DNA from: UMGS973 sp964507795 | GTDB taxonomy: Bacteria; Bacillota; Clostridia; Peptostreptococcales; Anaerovoracaceae | Direction: 5' to 3' | NCBI GenBank assembly: GCA_964507795.1 | Contig: CAZDQV010000004.1 | Location: forward strand, 1 to 49,189 | DNA length: 49,189 bases | In this document: positions 7,937 through 16,309 of the stretch, piece by piece | Layout of the letters: each line of letters begins with the position of its first letter | Position numbering within the stretch: the first letter of the stretch is position 1 | Notes under the pieces: model-generated | The model's input: only the letters and a program-made list of their open reading frames with translations | The model's database searches: none | What the model was told of the DNA's origin: nothing | Translations under genes and position numbers: made by a program

Positions 7937-9256
7937 ATGCTCAAACGAAAGATAGAACGCAAGCTCATAGAATGGAAAAATTCATCTGAGCGCAAGCCGC
8001 TAATTATAAAAGGGTGCAGACAGTGCGGCAAGACCTTTTCTGTTTTGGAGTTTGCGAGAAACAACTATAAGAATGTAGTATACCTTAATTTTTTTGAGAA
8101 TCCGAATTACGCATCAGCTTTTTCAGGCTCACTTGAAATAGATAATATAGTCATAATGCTTTCAGCATTGCTTGGAAAAAAAGCAGTCTTTGAAGCCGGT
8201 GAAACCGTTATCGTGCTTGATGAAATACAGGAGTGTCCGGAGGCAAGAACCGCCTTGAAATTTTTTAGAATTGACGGCAGATATGATATTATAGGAACCG
8301 GCTCGCTTCTTGGGGTCAAAGGATACGGCAAAGAGCCTAAATCCGTACCTGTAGGCTCAGAAACAATTATAGATATGTATCCGCTTGATTTTGAGGAGTT
8401 TTTATGGGCGAATGATATTGGAGAGCCTGTTATTGAATTTCTAAAAAAACATCTTGAAAGTGAAACGCCTGTACCAGAGGCTATTCACAATCGTATGAAG
8501 CAACTTTTAATACAGTATGCAGTGGTAGGAGGAATGCCGGAGGTTGTTCAGCAATTCGCTGAAACAAAGCAGATGAATGAAGTCCTTGCTATTCAACGGG
8601 ATATCATCACATCATATGAAGATGATATGGTAAAATATGCAGACAAAAAAGACAAGGCGCAGATTAAAGAATGTTTTCAGTCAATTCCAAGACAGCTTGC
8701 CAAGGAAAATAAGAAGTTTCAGTATTCTGTAGTAAAAAAAGGGACTTCTGCTTCAAAATATGCAGGCAGTCTGCAGTGGATTGAGGATGCAGGCATTATA
8801 TCCAGATGCTATAGCCTTTCAATTACAGAACTTCCGCTTGACGGTAACGCCAAAAAAGAGAACTTCAAAGTATATATGCGTGATATGGGTTTGTTTGTGA
8901 GTATGCTTGAAGATGGCACTCAGTTTGATATACTGCAGGGTAATCTGTATGGATACAAAGGTGCAATATTCGAAAATCTTATAGCTGATATATTTGCCAA
9001 AATGGGAAGGAAGCTTTATTATTATCACAAAAACTCAGGTCTTGAAATCGATTTTGTTATAAGGTACAAGGGTAAATGCACACTTGTGGAAGTCAAAGCA
9101 AATACGGGAAACGCCAAAAGTGTTAAGACAATACTTGGACATCCTGAAAAATATCATGTTCATGATGCAATTAAACTTGGAGATTATAATATAGGGCGGT
9201 CAGAGCAGATACTGACATTGCCGCTGTATATGGCTTTTTTGCTACGGGAATTCTAA
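7937..9256 (+). CDS. AAA_14/DUF4143-family ATPase with C-terminal nuclease-like domain
   Basis: 439 aa. The N-terminal P-loop ATPase has Walker A GCRQCGKTF (about residues 26-34) and Walker B VIVLDEIQEC; a winged-helix-like middle follows (KGTSASKYAGSLQWIEDAGI). The C-terminal DUF4143 domain carries a PD-(D/E)XK-like signature, GLEIDFVI then LVEVKA. Such proteins are common in gut Firmicutes and Bacteroidota; their role is not established, with ideas including defence and mobile-element functions. GGAGGG lies 4 nt before the ATG. It is a lone gene with an unusual repeat array at its promoter, convergent with the next gene. Confidence 0.88.
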   Translation: MLKRKIERKLIEWKNSSERKPLIIKGCRQCGKTFSVLEFARNNYKNVVYLNFFENPNYASAFSGSLEIDNIVIMLSALLGKKAVFEAGETVIVLDEIQECPEARTALKFFRIDGRYDIIGTGSLLGVKGYGKEPKSVPVGSETIIDMYPLDFEEFLWANDIGEPVIEFLKKHLESETPVPEAIHNRMKQLLIQYAVVGGMPEVVQQFAETKQMNEVLAIQRDIITSYEDDMVKYADKKDKAQIKECFQSIPRQLAKENKKFQYSVVKKGTSASKYAGSLQWIEDAGIISRCYSLSITELPLDGNAKKENFKVYMRDMGLFVSMLEDGTQFDILQGNLYGYKGAIFENLIADIFAKMGRKLYYYHKNSGLEIDFVIRYKGKCTLVEVKANTGNAKSVKTILGHPEKYHVHDAIKLGDYNIGRSEQILTLPLYMAFLLREF

Positions 9257-9263
9257 GGCAGCC

Positions 9264-9839
9264 CTATTCGGGTTCCTTTACTGTCTCATATTCAACTCCA
9301 TCAAAATCCCTGTATTGGGAGTCCATCTCAACCATATCATATATGAGAGGATCTCTGATAAGATGTTTCCATACTGTATATGTGGCCTGTATGAAATCCC
9401 TGTTCAGCGAGATTTTGTCCTCAATCAGAGGGCATACATATGGCAGATCAGATACGTTGTATATGAGAGAAAGCCTGCCATAATCATCAATATGCGGAGC
9501 AAGAGGATATGTCCTGCACTGGATTGAGCGCATTTTGCGATCGCATATGGGTGGGTTCACGCACCTTATAAAATATACTTTGCCATGCCATGAATCAGGA
9601 AATTCATAGTCTTCTGCGTTTTCGCAGCTCCATTTAATCCAATCCTCCCGCTTTGTAAACAACTTGTCCTCACCGGGGAGAAGATATATTCCAAGATCAA
9701 ACTCACCATCATCGGAATCTCCTCCGCAGGTGCAACAAGCAGCGCCACACAATGTGCCGCAGTCATAGTCTACCGGAGAGACTCTGTCAAGGAGTCTGTA
9801 GATTGCTTTAAATGTACTTTTTCTTATTCTTGATTTCAT
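9264..9839 (-). CDS. Cysteine-cluster protein of YkgJ type
   Basis: 191 aa. The N-terminal part has a dense cysteine group (YDCGTLCGAACCTCGG, residues about 25-40) and the middle has CVNPPICDRKMRSIQC followed by RTYPLAPH, the pattern of the YkgJ-type Fe-S/Zn cluster family. No enzymatic function is established. It ends 7 nt from the convergent ATPase gene. The start ATG is preceded by a GGGGTTAGGT stretch lying in one arm of a hairpin, which may limit translation. Confidence 0.75.
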   Translation of the reverse strand: MKSRIRKSTFKAIYRLLDRVSPVDYDCGTLCGAACCTCGGDSDDGEFDLGIYLLPGEDKLFTKREDWIKWSCENAEDYEFPDSWHGKVYFIRCVNPPICDRKMRSIQCRTYPLAPHIDDYGRLSLIYNVSDLPYVCPLIEDKISLNRDFIQATYTVWKHLIRDPLIYDMVEMDSQYRDFDGVEYETVKEPE

Positions 9840-9842
9840 TAT

Positions 9843-9880
9843 GACCTAACCCCATTTATGAAGTAAATGGCAGGTAGGTC
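9843..9880 (-). promoter_or_regulatory. Hairpin over the ribosome-binding region of the cysteine-cluster gene
   Basis: Inverted repeat GACCT..CCATTT / AAATGG..AGGTC with a 7-nt loop and small bulges. On the minus-strand mRNA the 3' arm contains GGGGTTAGGTC, ending 3 nt before the ATG at 9839, so the hairpin would hide the ribosome binding site. It may alternatively belong to the structured RNA split by the adjacent gap. Confidence 0.4.
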
Positions 9881-9897
9881 AAACGTCAGGATTTCCC

Positions 9898-9997
9898 NNN
9901 NNNNNNNNNNNNNNNNNNNNNNNNNNNNNNNNNNNNNNNNNNNNNNNNNNNNNNNNNNNNNNNNNNNNNNNNNNNNNNNNNNNNNNNNNNNNNNNNN
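9898..9997. other. Assembly gap (100 N)
   Basis: Exactly 100 N, the conventional scaffold filler, so the true length is unknown. The decamer AGGATTTCCC sits directly left of the gap (9888-9897) and again at 10095-10104, hinting that repeated or strongly structured sequence broke the assembly. Confidence 0.95.
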
Positions 9998-10152
9998 GTT
10001 AGGTGTTCAAGCAGTAGACTCTTACAACAGTATACATAGAGTCTTTGCATGAGGCCTATCACGGTTTGCTTGCACAAACCGGATTAGGGCTTCAAGGATT
10101 TCCCAAGAATGCGAAGCACGATTGGTAGAAATCTACGGCGAAGGACCTAACC
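9998..10152 (+). ncRNA. Structured RNA candidate, 5' part possibly lost in the gap
   Basis: The segment folds into a closed multi-branch junction: closing stem GTTAGGT / ACCTAAC (9998-10004 with 10145-10151), P2 GACTCT / AGAGTC (10017/10038), P3 CCTA-tca-CGGTTTG / CAAACCG-gat-TAGG (10055-10088), P4 GCTTC / GAAGC (10089/10113) and P5 GTAG / CTAC with a 4-nt loop (10125-10136). No credible ORF is present. Size and branching recall large clostridial non-coding RNAs such as the raiA motif, but I cannot confirm a family. The remaining bases to the next ATG (10153-10375) show no clear terminator or strong promoter. Confidence 0.5.
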
Positions 10153-10375
10153 ACCAGTGATTTGATTCTCCTATTATATTCTCTAATGCCGTATGATACA
10201 AGAGGAAATGACTTTTGCGTGTTTACGTGAATGAAGTGTGATAAGTGTTTAAATTTCAATGACTAAGGTGATTTTAGAACTATAGTACTATTTTGAAAAA
10301 AATTAATTTGTGATGTTTAAAATTTCAGTTTGAGTGGTAGAATATTATTGGATTACTAGTTAAAGAGGTTAATTT

Positions 10376-13300
10376 ATGAAGTTAGGTATTGATGTCGGTT
10401 CAACGACAGTAAAGTTGGTTCTATTAGACGAAAACAATGAAATAAAATATTCCAAATACGAAAGGCATATGTCAAATGTCTTTGACAAAGTTGAAGAGCT
10501 TGTCAAAGAAGCTTATGAACAATTAGGAGATATTACAGTTAAAGCGGTAGTTACAGGTTCCGGAGGATTATCACTTGCAGACAAAGCCGGAATACCTTTT
10601 GAACAGGAGGTTATTGCATGCAGCAAAGCGGTAGAGGAACTCATACCGGAAACTGAAACCGCAATAGAGCTTGGTGGAGAAGATGCCAAGATAACGTTTT
10701 ATGGAGCTTCCATAGAGCAGAGAATGAATGGCACATGTGCAGGAGGCACAGGTGCATTTATAGACCAGATGGCAGTTCTGCTTAATACTGATGCAGCAGG
10801 GCTTAATGATGCTGCAAAAAAACACAAAATGATTTACCCTATAGCAGCAAGATGCGGTGTATTCGCCAAGACAGATATACAGCCCCTTATCAATGAGGGC
10901 GCAGCCATAGAGGATCTTGCAGCTTCTATATTTCAGGCTGTGGTAAACCAGACCGTTTCAGGACTGGCATGCGGCCATCCAATCAAAGGCAAAGTGGCTT
11001 TTTTGGGAGGCCCTCTGTCATTTCTTTCAGAACTTCGGGCAAGGTTTACAGAGACCCTGGAACTCGAACCTGAGAATGTCATATTCCCTGAGAACTCAAA
11101 ATATTTTGTTGCGATAGGTGCAGCACTTCTGTCAGATAAATATAGCGAAACAACACTGGGAGCAATAGCAGATTCCATTGACAGAATAGATTCTTCAGAA
11201 GTATCAGATACTAAACACATAGAGCCTCTGTTTGCAAATCAGGAAGAATACGATGAATTTGCAGACAGGCATGCTGCTGACAAGGTCAAAACAGGTGAAC
11301 TTGCCAAAGCATCAGGAGGACTGTTCCTTGGCATAGATGCAGGCTCTACAACCACCAAATCAGCAGTTATAGACAGTCATAACAGAGTACTTTATTCATT
11401 TTACAAAAATAACGAAGGCAAGCCGCTTGAAACAGTACTTGAGATGCTGAAAGACTTGTACAGCCAAATGCCAGATGATGCATATATAGCAAGAGCTGCA
11501 GCAACAGGATACGGTGAGGGACTTATCAAAGCAGCCTTTAAAATAGATACAGGTGAAATCGAAACAATTGCCCATTACAAAGCTGCACAGGAGTTTCTTC
11601 CGGGAGTTGAATTCATACTTGACATAGGCGGTCAGGATATGAAATGTATGAAGATAAAAGACGGTGCCATATATAATATAATGCTTAATGAGGCATGTTC
11701 TTCGGGGTGTGGCTCCTTTATAGAGACTTATGCCAAGTCTGTTGATATGAGTGTGTCGGATTTTGCAAAAGAGGCTCTTTTTGCATCGAATCCTGTAGAT
11801 CTTGGCACAAGATGTACTGTGTTTATGAATTCAAAAGTAAAGCAGGCTCAAAAAGAAGGTGCAACCATAGGAGACATTTCCGCAGGGCTTTCGTATTCCG
11901 TAATTAAAAATGCACTGTACAAGGTAATCAAGCTAAGAAATCCTGAAGAAGCAGGAGAGAAGATAGTAGTTCAGGGTGGTACATTTTTGAACGATGCAGT
12001 GCTCAGGAGTATTGAGCGTGTAGTCGGCAAAAATGTTATAAGACCTGATATTGCAGGTATTATGGGAGCATTCGGAGCCGCACTTGTAGCCAAAGATACA
12101 TATATAGAAGGCAGAAGCAGTATACTTTCATTTGAAGAGCTCGAAAGCTTTGGAGTTAAAAACACTCATACAAGGTGCAACGGCTGTGAGAACAGATGTA
12201 TGCTTACCATTAACAGTTTCAATGACGGATCCAGATTTATAACCGGTAACAGATGCGAAAAAGGTGAGGGTAGAGAGCATATAGAGAATACTGTTCCGGA
12301 TATGTATGAATACAAATTCAAAAGGCTTTTTGATTATGAGCCTCTTGCAGAGAATGATGCACCACGGGGCATCATAGGTATACCAAGAGTTCTTAATATG
12401 TATGAGAATTACCCGTTCTGGCATACGTTTTTTACAGAGCTTGGATATAGGGTAGTGCTTTCGCCTCCATCATCGAAGAGCATATACGAAATGGGAATGG
12501 ATACAATATCTTCAGATACGGCATGCTATCCCGCAAAGCTTGTTCACGGACACATCAAATGGCTCTGCGAAAACAATGTCAAAACGATATTTTATCCAAG
12601 TATCAATTATGAAAGAGTTGAGGACTCATCCGCACCAAACCACTACAACTGCCCTATAGTTGCTACATATCCTGAAGTTATAGGGAGCAATATGGATGAT
12701 GTGTTCATTGAATATGATGTGAAATTCATACATCCTTTCCTGCCTTATGATGATGACAAAAGGCTCAAACGTGAGCTTTCAAGAGTATTTGACATAGACA
12801 AAAAAGAAATATCAGATGCTGTTGACAAAGCCAGAGCAGAGGATGAGAGATTCCACAGAGATGTCAGAGCAAAAGCAGATGAGATACTTGAATATATAGA
12901 GGCAAATCACCAAAAAGCGGTGATTCTGTCAGGCAGACCGTATCATCTTGATCCTGAAATCAACCATGGTATCAATAAACTCATAACTTCGTTTGACATG
13001 GCAGTGATAACAGAGGATTCAGTTGCAGACAAAGTCAAACTCGAAAGACCGATCAGAGTTCTTGATCAGTGGGTATACCATTCGAGACTTTACAAGGCTG
13101 CTTTGTTTGCAGGTACCAGAGATGATATTGAACTCATCCAGCTCAATTCATTCGGATGCGGGCTCGATGCGGTTACGACAGATCAGGTCGAGGAAATATG
13201 CACAAACAACAACAAGCTTTATACGGTTCTCAAGATAGATGAGGGATCAAATCTTGGAGCTGCAAGAATCAGAATAAGGTCACTTAAGGCTGCTGTTGAT

Positions 13301-14599
13301 GAACGTGAAAAAAACAAGATTAAAGCAACTCCGCACAATACCAGATTTCGGAGAAAATATTTCACCAGGGAAATGCGGGAAGAATATACTATTATGATTC
13401 CGCAGATGTCACCTATACATTTCAGGCACGTTGAAGTTGCAATGAGAAAAGCCGGTTACAGAGCGGTACAGTTGCCACCTGTGAATGTAAAGGCTGTAGA
13501 TGAGGGACTCAGATATATCAACAATGACGCATGCTATCCTACGATAGTAAGCCTCGGACAGACTATAGCGGCACTTAAATCAGGAGAGTTTGATCTTGAC
13601 AGGACAGCTATATTTATGTCACAGACAGGCGGAGGATGCAGAGCAAGCAATTATGTGTCACTGCTCCGAAAAGCTCTCAAGGATCTTGACATGAGTCAGA
13701 TACCTGTAATCTCAGTAAATATGGCAGGGCTTGAATCAAACCCCGGATTTAAAATAACGCTGCCGCTTATTAAAAGCGGTATGATGGCAGTTATTTATGG
13801 TGATATGTTTATGAGAGTTTTGTATGCAACAAGACCTTATGAACAGGTAAAAGGTTCTGCTGATGCACTTTACGAAAAATGGGCGGCCATTGCAGATGAT
13901 AACATCAGAGACGGCAGTTTCAGCCGCTTCAAAAAAATCCTGCAGGGTATAGCAAAAGATTTTGATGCACTGCCGCTTCGGGATATCAAAAAACCTAAAG
14001 TGGGAGTTGTAGGTGAGATACTTGTCAAATATCATCCTACGGCAAACAATGACATAGTCAGCGTTATCGAGAGCGAAGGCGGACAGGCTGTTGTACTTGA
14101 TTTGCTTGATTTCTTCCTTTACGGTATGTACAGCAAGAAATTCAATTACGAGCATCTTTCAGGCACATGGAAGCAAATGAAGGGAAATCAGATTGCAATT
14201 GATATACTTGAGCTTTTACGAAAACCTTATCGCAAGGCCCTGAGAGAAAGCATCCGGTTTGAAGAACCTTTGCATATAGAGGAAATAGCAGAAGAAGCTT
14301 CCAAGCTTATATCCATAGGCAACCAGTGCGGAGAAGGCTGGCTTCTGACAGGTGAAATGGTTGACCTCATAAATTCCGGATGTGAAAACATAGTTTGCTT
14401 GCAACCGTTTGCGTGCCTGCCAAATCATGTTACAGGCAAGGGTATGCTCAAAGCACTAAGGAAATACAACCCGAAGGCGAATATTGCAGCTATAGATTAC
14501 GACCCCGGTGCAAGCAGTGTAAACCAGCTCAACAGAATAAAGCTCATGATGGCAACGGCACACAAGAACCTCGAAAAAAATCCTACACACCTTACTTAA
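10376..14599 (+). CDS. Double 2-hydroxyacyl-CoA dehydratase activase (BcrAD/BadFG) with DUF2229 and HgdB-like parts
   Basis: 1407 aa. Two ASKHA-type ATPase activase domains of the HgdC/BcrA-D family lie in tandem: the first begins GIDVGSTTVKLVLLD with cluster cysteines in NGTCAGGTG (C121) and ARCGVF (C160); the second begins near residue 317 with GIDAGSTTTKSAVID and has NEACSSGCGSF and GTRCTVF. Then come CNGCENRC, a DUF2229 domain (GIPRVLNMYENYPFW) and an HgdB-like C-terminal third (NNDACYPT, QTGGGCRASNY). Activases use ATP to fire an electron through a bridging [4Fe-4S] cluster. No dehydratase subunits are adjacent, so the partner is unknown. Size is typical for this large family in Clostridia. 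Confidence 0.9.
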   Translation: MKLGIDVGSTTVKLVLLDENNEIKYSKYERHMSNVFDKVEELVKEAYEQLGDITVKAVVTGSGGLSLADKAGIPFEQEVIACSKAVEELIPETETAIELGGEDAKITFYGASIEQRMNGTCAGGTGAFIDQMAVLLNTDAAGLNDAAKKHKMIYPIAARCGVFAKTDIQPLINEGAAIEDLAASIFQAVVNQTVSGLACGHPIKGKVAFLGGPLSFLSELRARFTETLELEPENVIFPENSKYFVAIGAALLSDKYSETTLGAIADSIDRIDSSEVSDTKHIEPLFANQEEYDEFADRHAADKVKTGELAKASGGLFLGIDAGSTTTKSAVIDSHNRVLYSFYKNNEGKPLETVLEMLKDLYSQMPDDAYIARAAATGYGEGLIKAAFKIDTGEIETIAHYKAAQEFLPGVEFILDIGGQDMKCMKIKDGAIYNIMLNEACSSGCGSFIETYAKSVDMSVSDFAKEALFASNPVDLGTRCTVFMNSKVKQAQKEGATIGDISAGLSYSVIKNALYKVIKLRNPEEAGEKIVVQGGTFLNDAVLRSIERVVGKNVIRPDIAGIMGAFGAALVAKDTYIEGRSSILSFEELESFGVKNTHTRCNGCENRCMLTINSFNDGSRFITGNRCEKGEGREHIENTVPDMYEYKFKRLFDYEPLAENDAPRGIIGIPRVLNMYENYPFWHTFFTELGYRVVLSPPSSKSIYEMGMDTISSDTACYPAKLVHGHIKWLCENNVKTIFYPSINYERVEDSSAPNHYNCPIVATYPEVIGSNMDDVFIEYDVKFIHPFLPYDDDKRLKRELSRVFDIDKKEISDAVDKARAEDERFHRDVRAKADEILEYIEANHQKAVILSGRPYHLDPEINHGINKLITSFDMAVITEDSVADKVKLERPIRVLDQWVYHSRLYKAALFAGTRDDIELIQLNSFGCGLDAVTTDQVEEICTNNNKLYTVLKIDEGSNLGAARIRIRSLKAAVDEREKNKIKATPHNTRFRRKYFTREMREEYTIMIPQMSPIHFRHVEVAMRKAGYRAVQLPPVNVKAVDEGLRYINNDACYPTIVSLGQTIAALKSGEFDLDRTAIFMSQTGGGCRASNYVSLLRKALKDLDMSQIPVISVNMAGLESNPGFKITLPLIKSGMMAVIYGDMFMRVLYATRPYEQVKGSADALYEKWAAIADDNIRDGSFSRFKKILQGIAKDFDALPLRDIKKPKVGVVGEILVKYHPTANNDIVSVIESEGGQAVVLDLLDFFLYGMYSKKFNYEHLSGTWKQMKGNQIAIDILELLRKPYRKALRESIRFEEPLHIEEIAEEASKLISIGNQCGEGWLLTGEMVDLINSGCENIVCLQPFACLPNHVTGKGMLKALRKYNPKANIAAIDYDPGASSVNQLNRIKLMMATAHKNLEKNPTHLT

Positions 14600-14613
14600 C
14601 AAATACAAATGAA

Positions 14614-14651
14614 AAAAAGGAACTGGCGAATTTAAGTGTCAGTTCCTTTTT
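14614..14651. terminator. Bidirectional terminator between the activase gene and the small minus-strand gene
   Basis: AAAAAGGAACTG / CAGTTCCTTTTT (14614-14625 with 14640-14651), with a 14-nt loop that contains the stop codon of the minus-strand gene. A-tract on one side and T-tract on the other make it functional in both directions. Confidence 0.85.
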
Positions 14652-14865
14652 GTAGCTTTGCTTCATAGATGTCAATCAGATAATCCGGGCCTTGGGTCCA
14701 TAGCAGAGAATCAAAATCAAATAATTCTTTATATGTGTTTGAACAAGTAAATGCTATAAATGCATCTTCATAAGAAACATGCTGCTTTTCTGAGTATTTT
14801 TCCATTGCTCTTTGAATTACTGACAATGTAGCGGATTCCATCTGATTTGTTGTCAAATCATTCAT
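14632..14865 (-). CDS. Small DUF3791-like partner of the DUF3990 toxin
   Basis: 77 aa, all-helical in character, with the C-terminal pattern TYKELFDFDSLLWTQGPDYL that is shared by small proteins encoded beside DUF3990 genes in gut Clostridia. Start chosen at 14865: GGGGG lies 7 nt upstream and the ATG overlaps the upstream stop as ATGA, implying coupling. A longer reading to 14901 lacks a ribosome binding site. It is probably the antitoxin of the pair (inference from the neighbour). Because the IS separates the locus from its promoter, its expression may be lowered. Confidence 0.6.
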   Translation of the reverse strand: MNDLTTNQMESATLSVIQRAMEKYSEKQHVSYEDAFIAFTCSNTYKELFDFDSLLWTQGPDYLIDIYEAKLQKGTDT

Positions 14866-15415
14866 ATATATACCCCCTCTGCGTTTTGGAAATATAAGCA
14901 TGCAATTGCATCAGCGGTACGAAAACAATACTGATTATCCAGTCTGTTTGGAAGGAGAAGTTTTATTGCAATATCGTCTGCAGTCTTATCTCCGGGAGCA
15001 CCGAATGTACCGTTGGTATATTGGTTTAGAGTAGCTGCTGTTTTGTCATTTGCAATCTTGCCTCCAATCACATTATATTTTTCAAATTCGCTGATTACTT
15101 TGCGGAAAAGCTTTTGGTCTCTGTTACCTGATACGAAATGCAGCCATTCGGCATCAGCTTCAGGGAAATCATATTCGTTGATTTTATCATTGAGACAGAG
15201 AATATATGAATTTATGTATCCAAAGTTTTTTGATTCATTCAACAGGCCAGTGTTGAAAGCATTTTTCACTGACAGCTTAACGAATTTCCGTGCTTGCTCA
15301 TATGAAGTTGTCAAATAGAATCCTTTACCAAAGTCTTTGCCCCGATAACATTTGGCAAGATTTATTTTATCGACTACACAGTAGCTCCCGTGATATAGGA
15401 TGATGCTATCTTTGA
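14862..15415 (-). pseudogene. DUF3990 (ADP-ribosyltransferase-like) toxin gene, 5' end cut off by the IS insertion
   Basis: The open part encodes about 183 residues of a DUF3990 protein: LYHGSYCVV, then KDFGKGFYLTT, AEWLHFVSGNRD, GKIANDKTAATLNQY, DDIAIKLLLPN and LDNQYCFRTADAI. The first two elements resemble the NAD-binding part of ADP-ribosyltransferases. There is no start codon in front of LYHGS; a stop lies just inside the IS. Joining 15415 directly to 16084 gives ATG ATA AGT CTC and a continuous 187-codon gene, so the first 10 nt of the gene are at 16084-16093. An in-frame TTG at 15314 would skip the conserved N terminus and is probably not a functional start. Confidence 0.8.
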
Positions 15416-16083
15416 GTTTAACTCACAACCACCACTTCAAGTGGTGGTTTGTATTGGCCCTCATAAGGGCCTGTTACCTGCTTGCCCAAAAGGGCGGGTA
15501 TCGCAAGCATTATTACTGTTCCGCTTATAAAGCGATACTGTTACTATCAGCTTTTCTTGATTCTTCTGCTTGCTCTCTTATATATTTTTTATTGCATCTT
15601 CTGTGATATTACCAATCGTTGAGACATAATAGCCTCTTGCCCAAAATGATTTATCCCATTTGCTTTGCAATTCCGGATGCCTGTCGTATATCATTAGTGT
15701 GCTCTTTCCTTTTAAATACCCCATAAATTTTGATATGCTGTATTTAGGCGGAATGGCTACACTTAAATGTATATGATCCGAACAAACTGCACCGTCTATA
15801 ATCTCCACATTTTTATATCTGCATAATGTTGCAATTATATCCCGTACATCTTCTTTTAACTTTCCGTACAAAACCTTCTTTCTATATTTTGGAATGAAAA
15901 CTATATGGTATTGGCATTTCCATCTTACATGTGATAAACTTTTATTGTCCATTTGGGACCTCCTCCTATGCTTATTTTTGAGTTTGGCTTGCGACACCAT
16001 TCTCATTTTAGCATAGGAGGAGTTTTATTGATATCCCATACGCTCCTGCTTATTCCATTCTCCCCAGCATAGCTGGGGGATTA
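15416..16083 (-). mobile_element. IS200-like insertion sequence (IS200/IS605 family, single tnpA)
   Basis: 668 bp. The transposase-upstream end (near 16083) carries the hairpin CCCCAGC-tat-GCTGGGG; the other end carries CCACCACTT-ca-AGTGGTGG (15430-15449). No terminal inverted repeats or target duplication, as expected for single-strand Y1 transposition. Boundaries are fixed by restoring the interrupted reading frame; one T is shared, so a shift by 1 nt is possible. Further nested hairpins (GGCCCT/AGGGCC, GCCC/GGGC) lie between the end and tnpA. Confidence 0.9.
15578..15952 (-). CDS. tnpA: IS200-type Y1 transposase TnpA with frameshifted C terminus
   Basis: 124 aa from the ATG at 15952, which has AGGAGGAGGT 5 nt upstream; an upstream frame to 16006 lacks support. 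HUH motif DHIHL (H60, H62) and the catalytic Tyr region WARGYYVST (Y108/Y109) are present, so the nuclease core is complete. After EDAIK the frame meets a stop; adding one base at the A6 run (plus-strand T6, 15585-15590) restores a tail NYIREQAEESRKADSNSIAL ending at 15525, as in full-length relatives. The loss of the C-terminal helix may inactivate the element, unless the run slips or is a sequencing error. Confidence 0.88.
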   Translation of the reverse strand: MDNKSLSHVRWKCQYHIVFIPKYRKKVLYGKLKEDVRDIIATLCRYKNVEIIDGAVCSDHIHLSVAIPPKYSISKFMGYLKGKSTLMIYDRHPELQSKWDKSFWARGYYVSTIGNITEDAIKNI

Positions 16084-16244
16084 GACTTATCATTCAATTT
16101 TTCTGCAAAAGATTACAGGTATAGTCGGTAGTTATTTGTTGAATTATTTCATTTGTACAACAGATTTGCTTATAGTTGCGACAGTTTGGGAAACCAGTAA
16201 TAGAAAACACAGCGAAAAATGTTTGGATATTTATAAAGCATAGC

Positions 16245-16273
16245 TTGCTATATTACCGCTTATTTGGTACAAT
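16245..16273 (+). promoter_or_regulatory. Promoter of the diguanylate cyclase gene
   Basis: TTGCTA (16245-16250), 17-bp spacer, TACAAT (16268-16273), 36 nt before the ATG at 16310. The 16084-16244 stretch before it should hold the original upstream region of the DUF3990 gene on the minus strand; no strong element was identified there. Confidence 0.65.
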
Positions 16274-16309
16274 ATTCAAAACAGACAGAAAGCAGGGAGA
16301 CTTGATTTG

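Noticed and set aside
9867..10052. Open frames running across the N stretch on both strands
   Set aside because: They consist mostly of unknown residues and exist only because N codons do not stop translation.
15314..15316. TTG at 15314 as the true start of an intact DUF3990 protein
   Set aside because: It would remove the conserved YHGS and FGKGFY elements, and no ribosome binding site precedes it; interruption by the IS explains the frame better.
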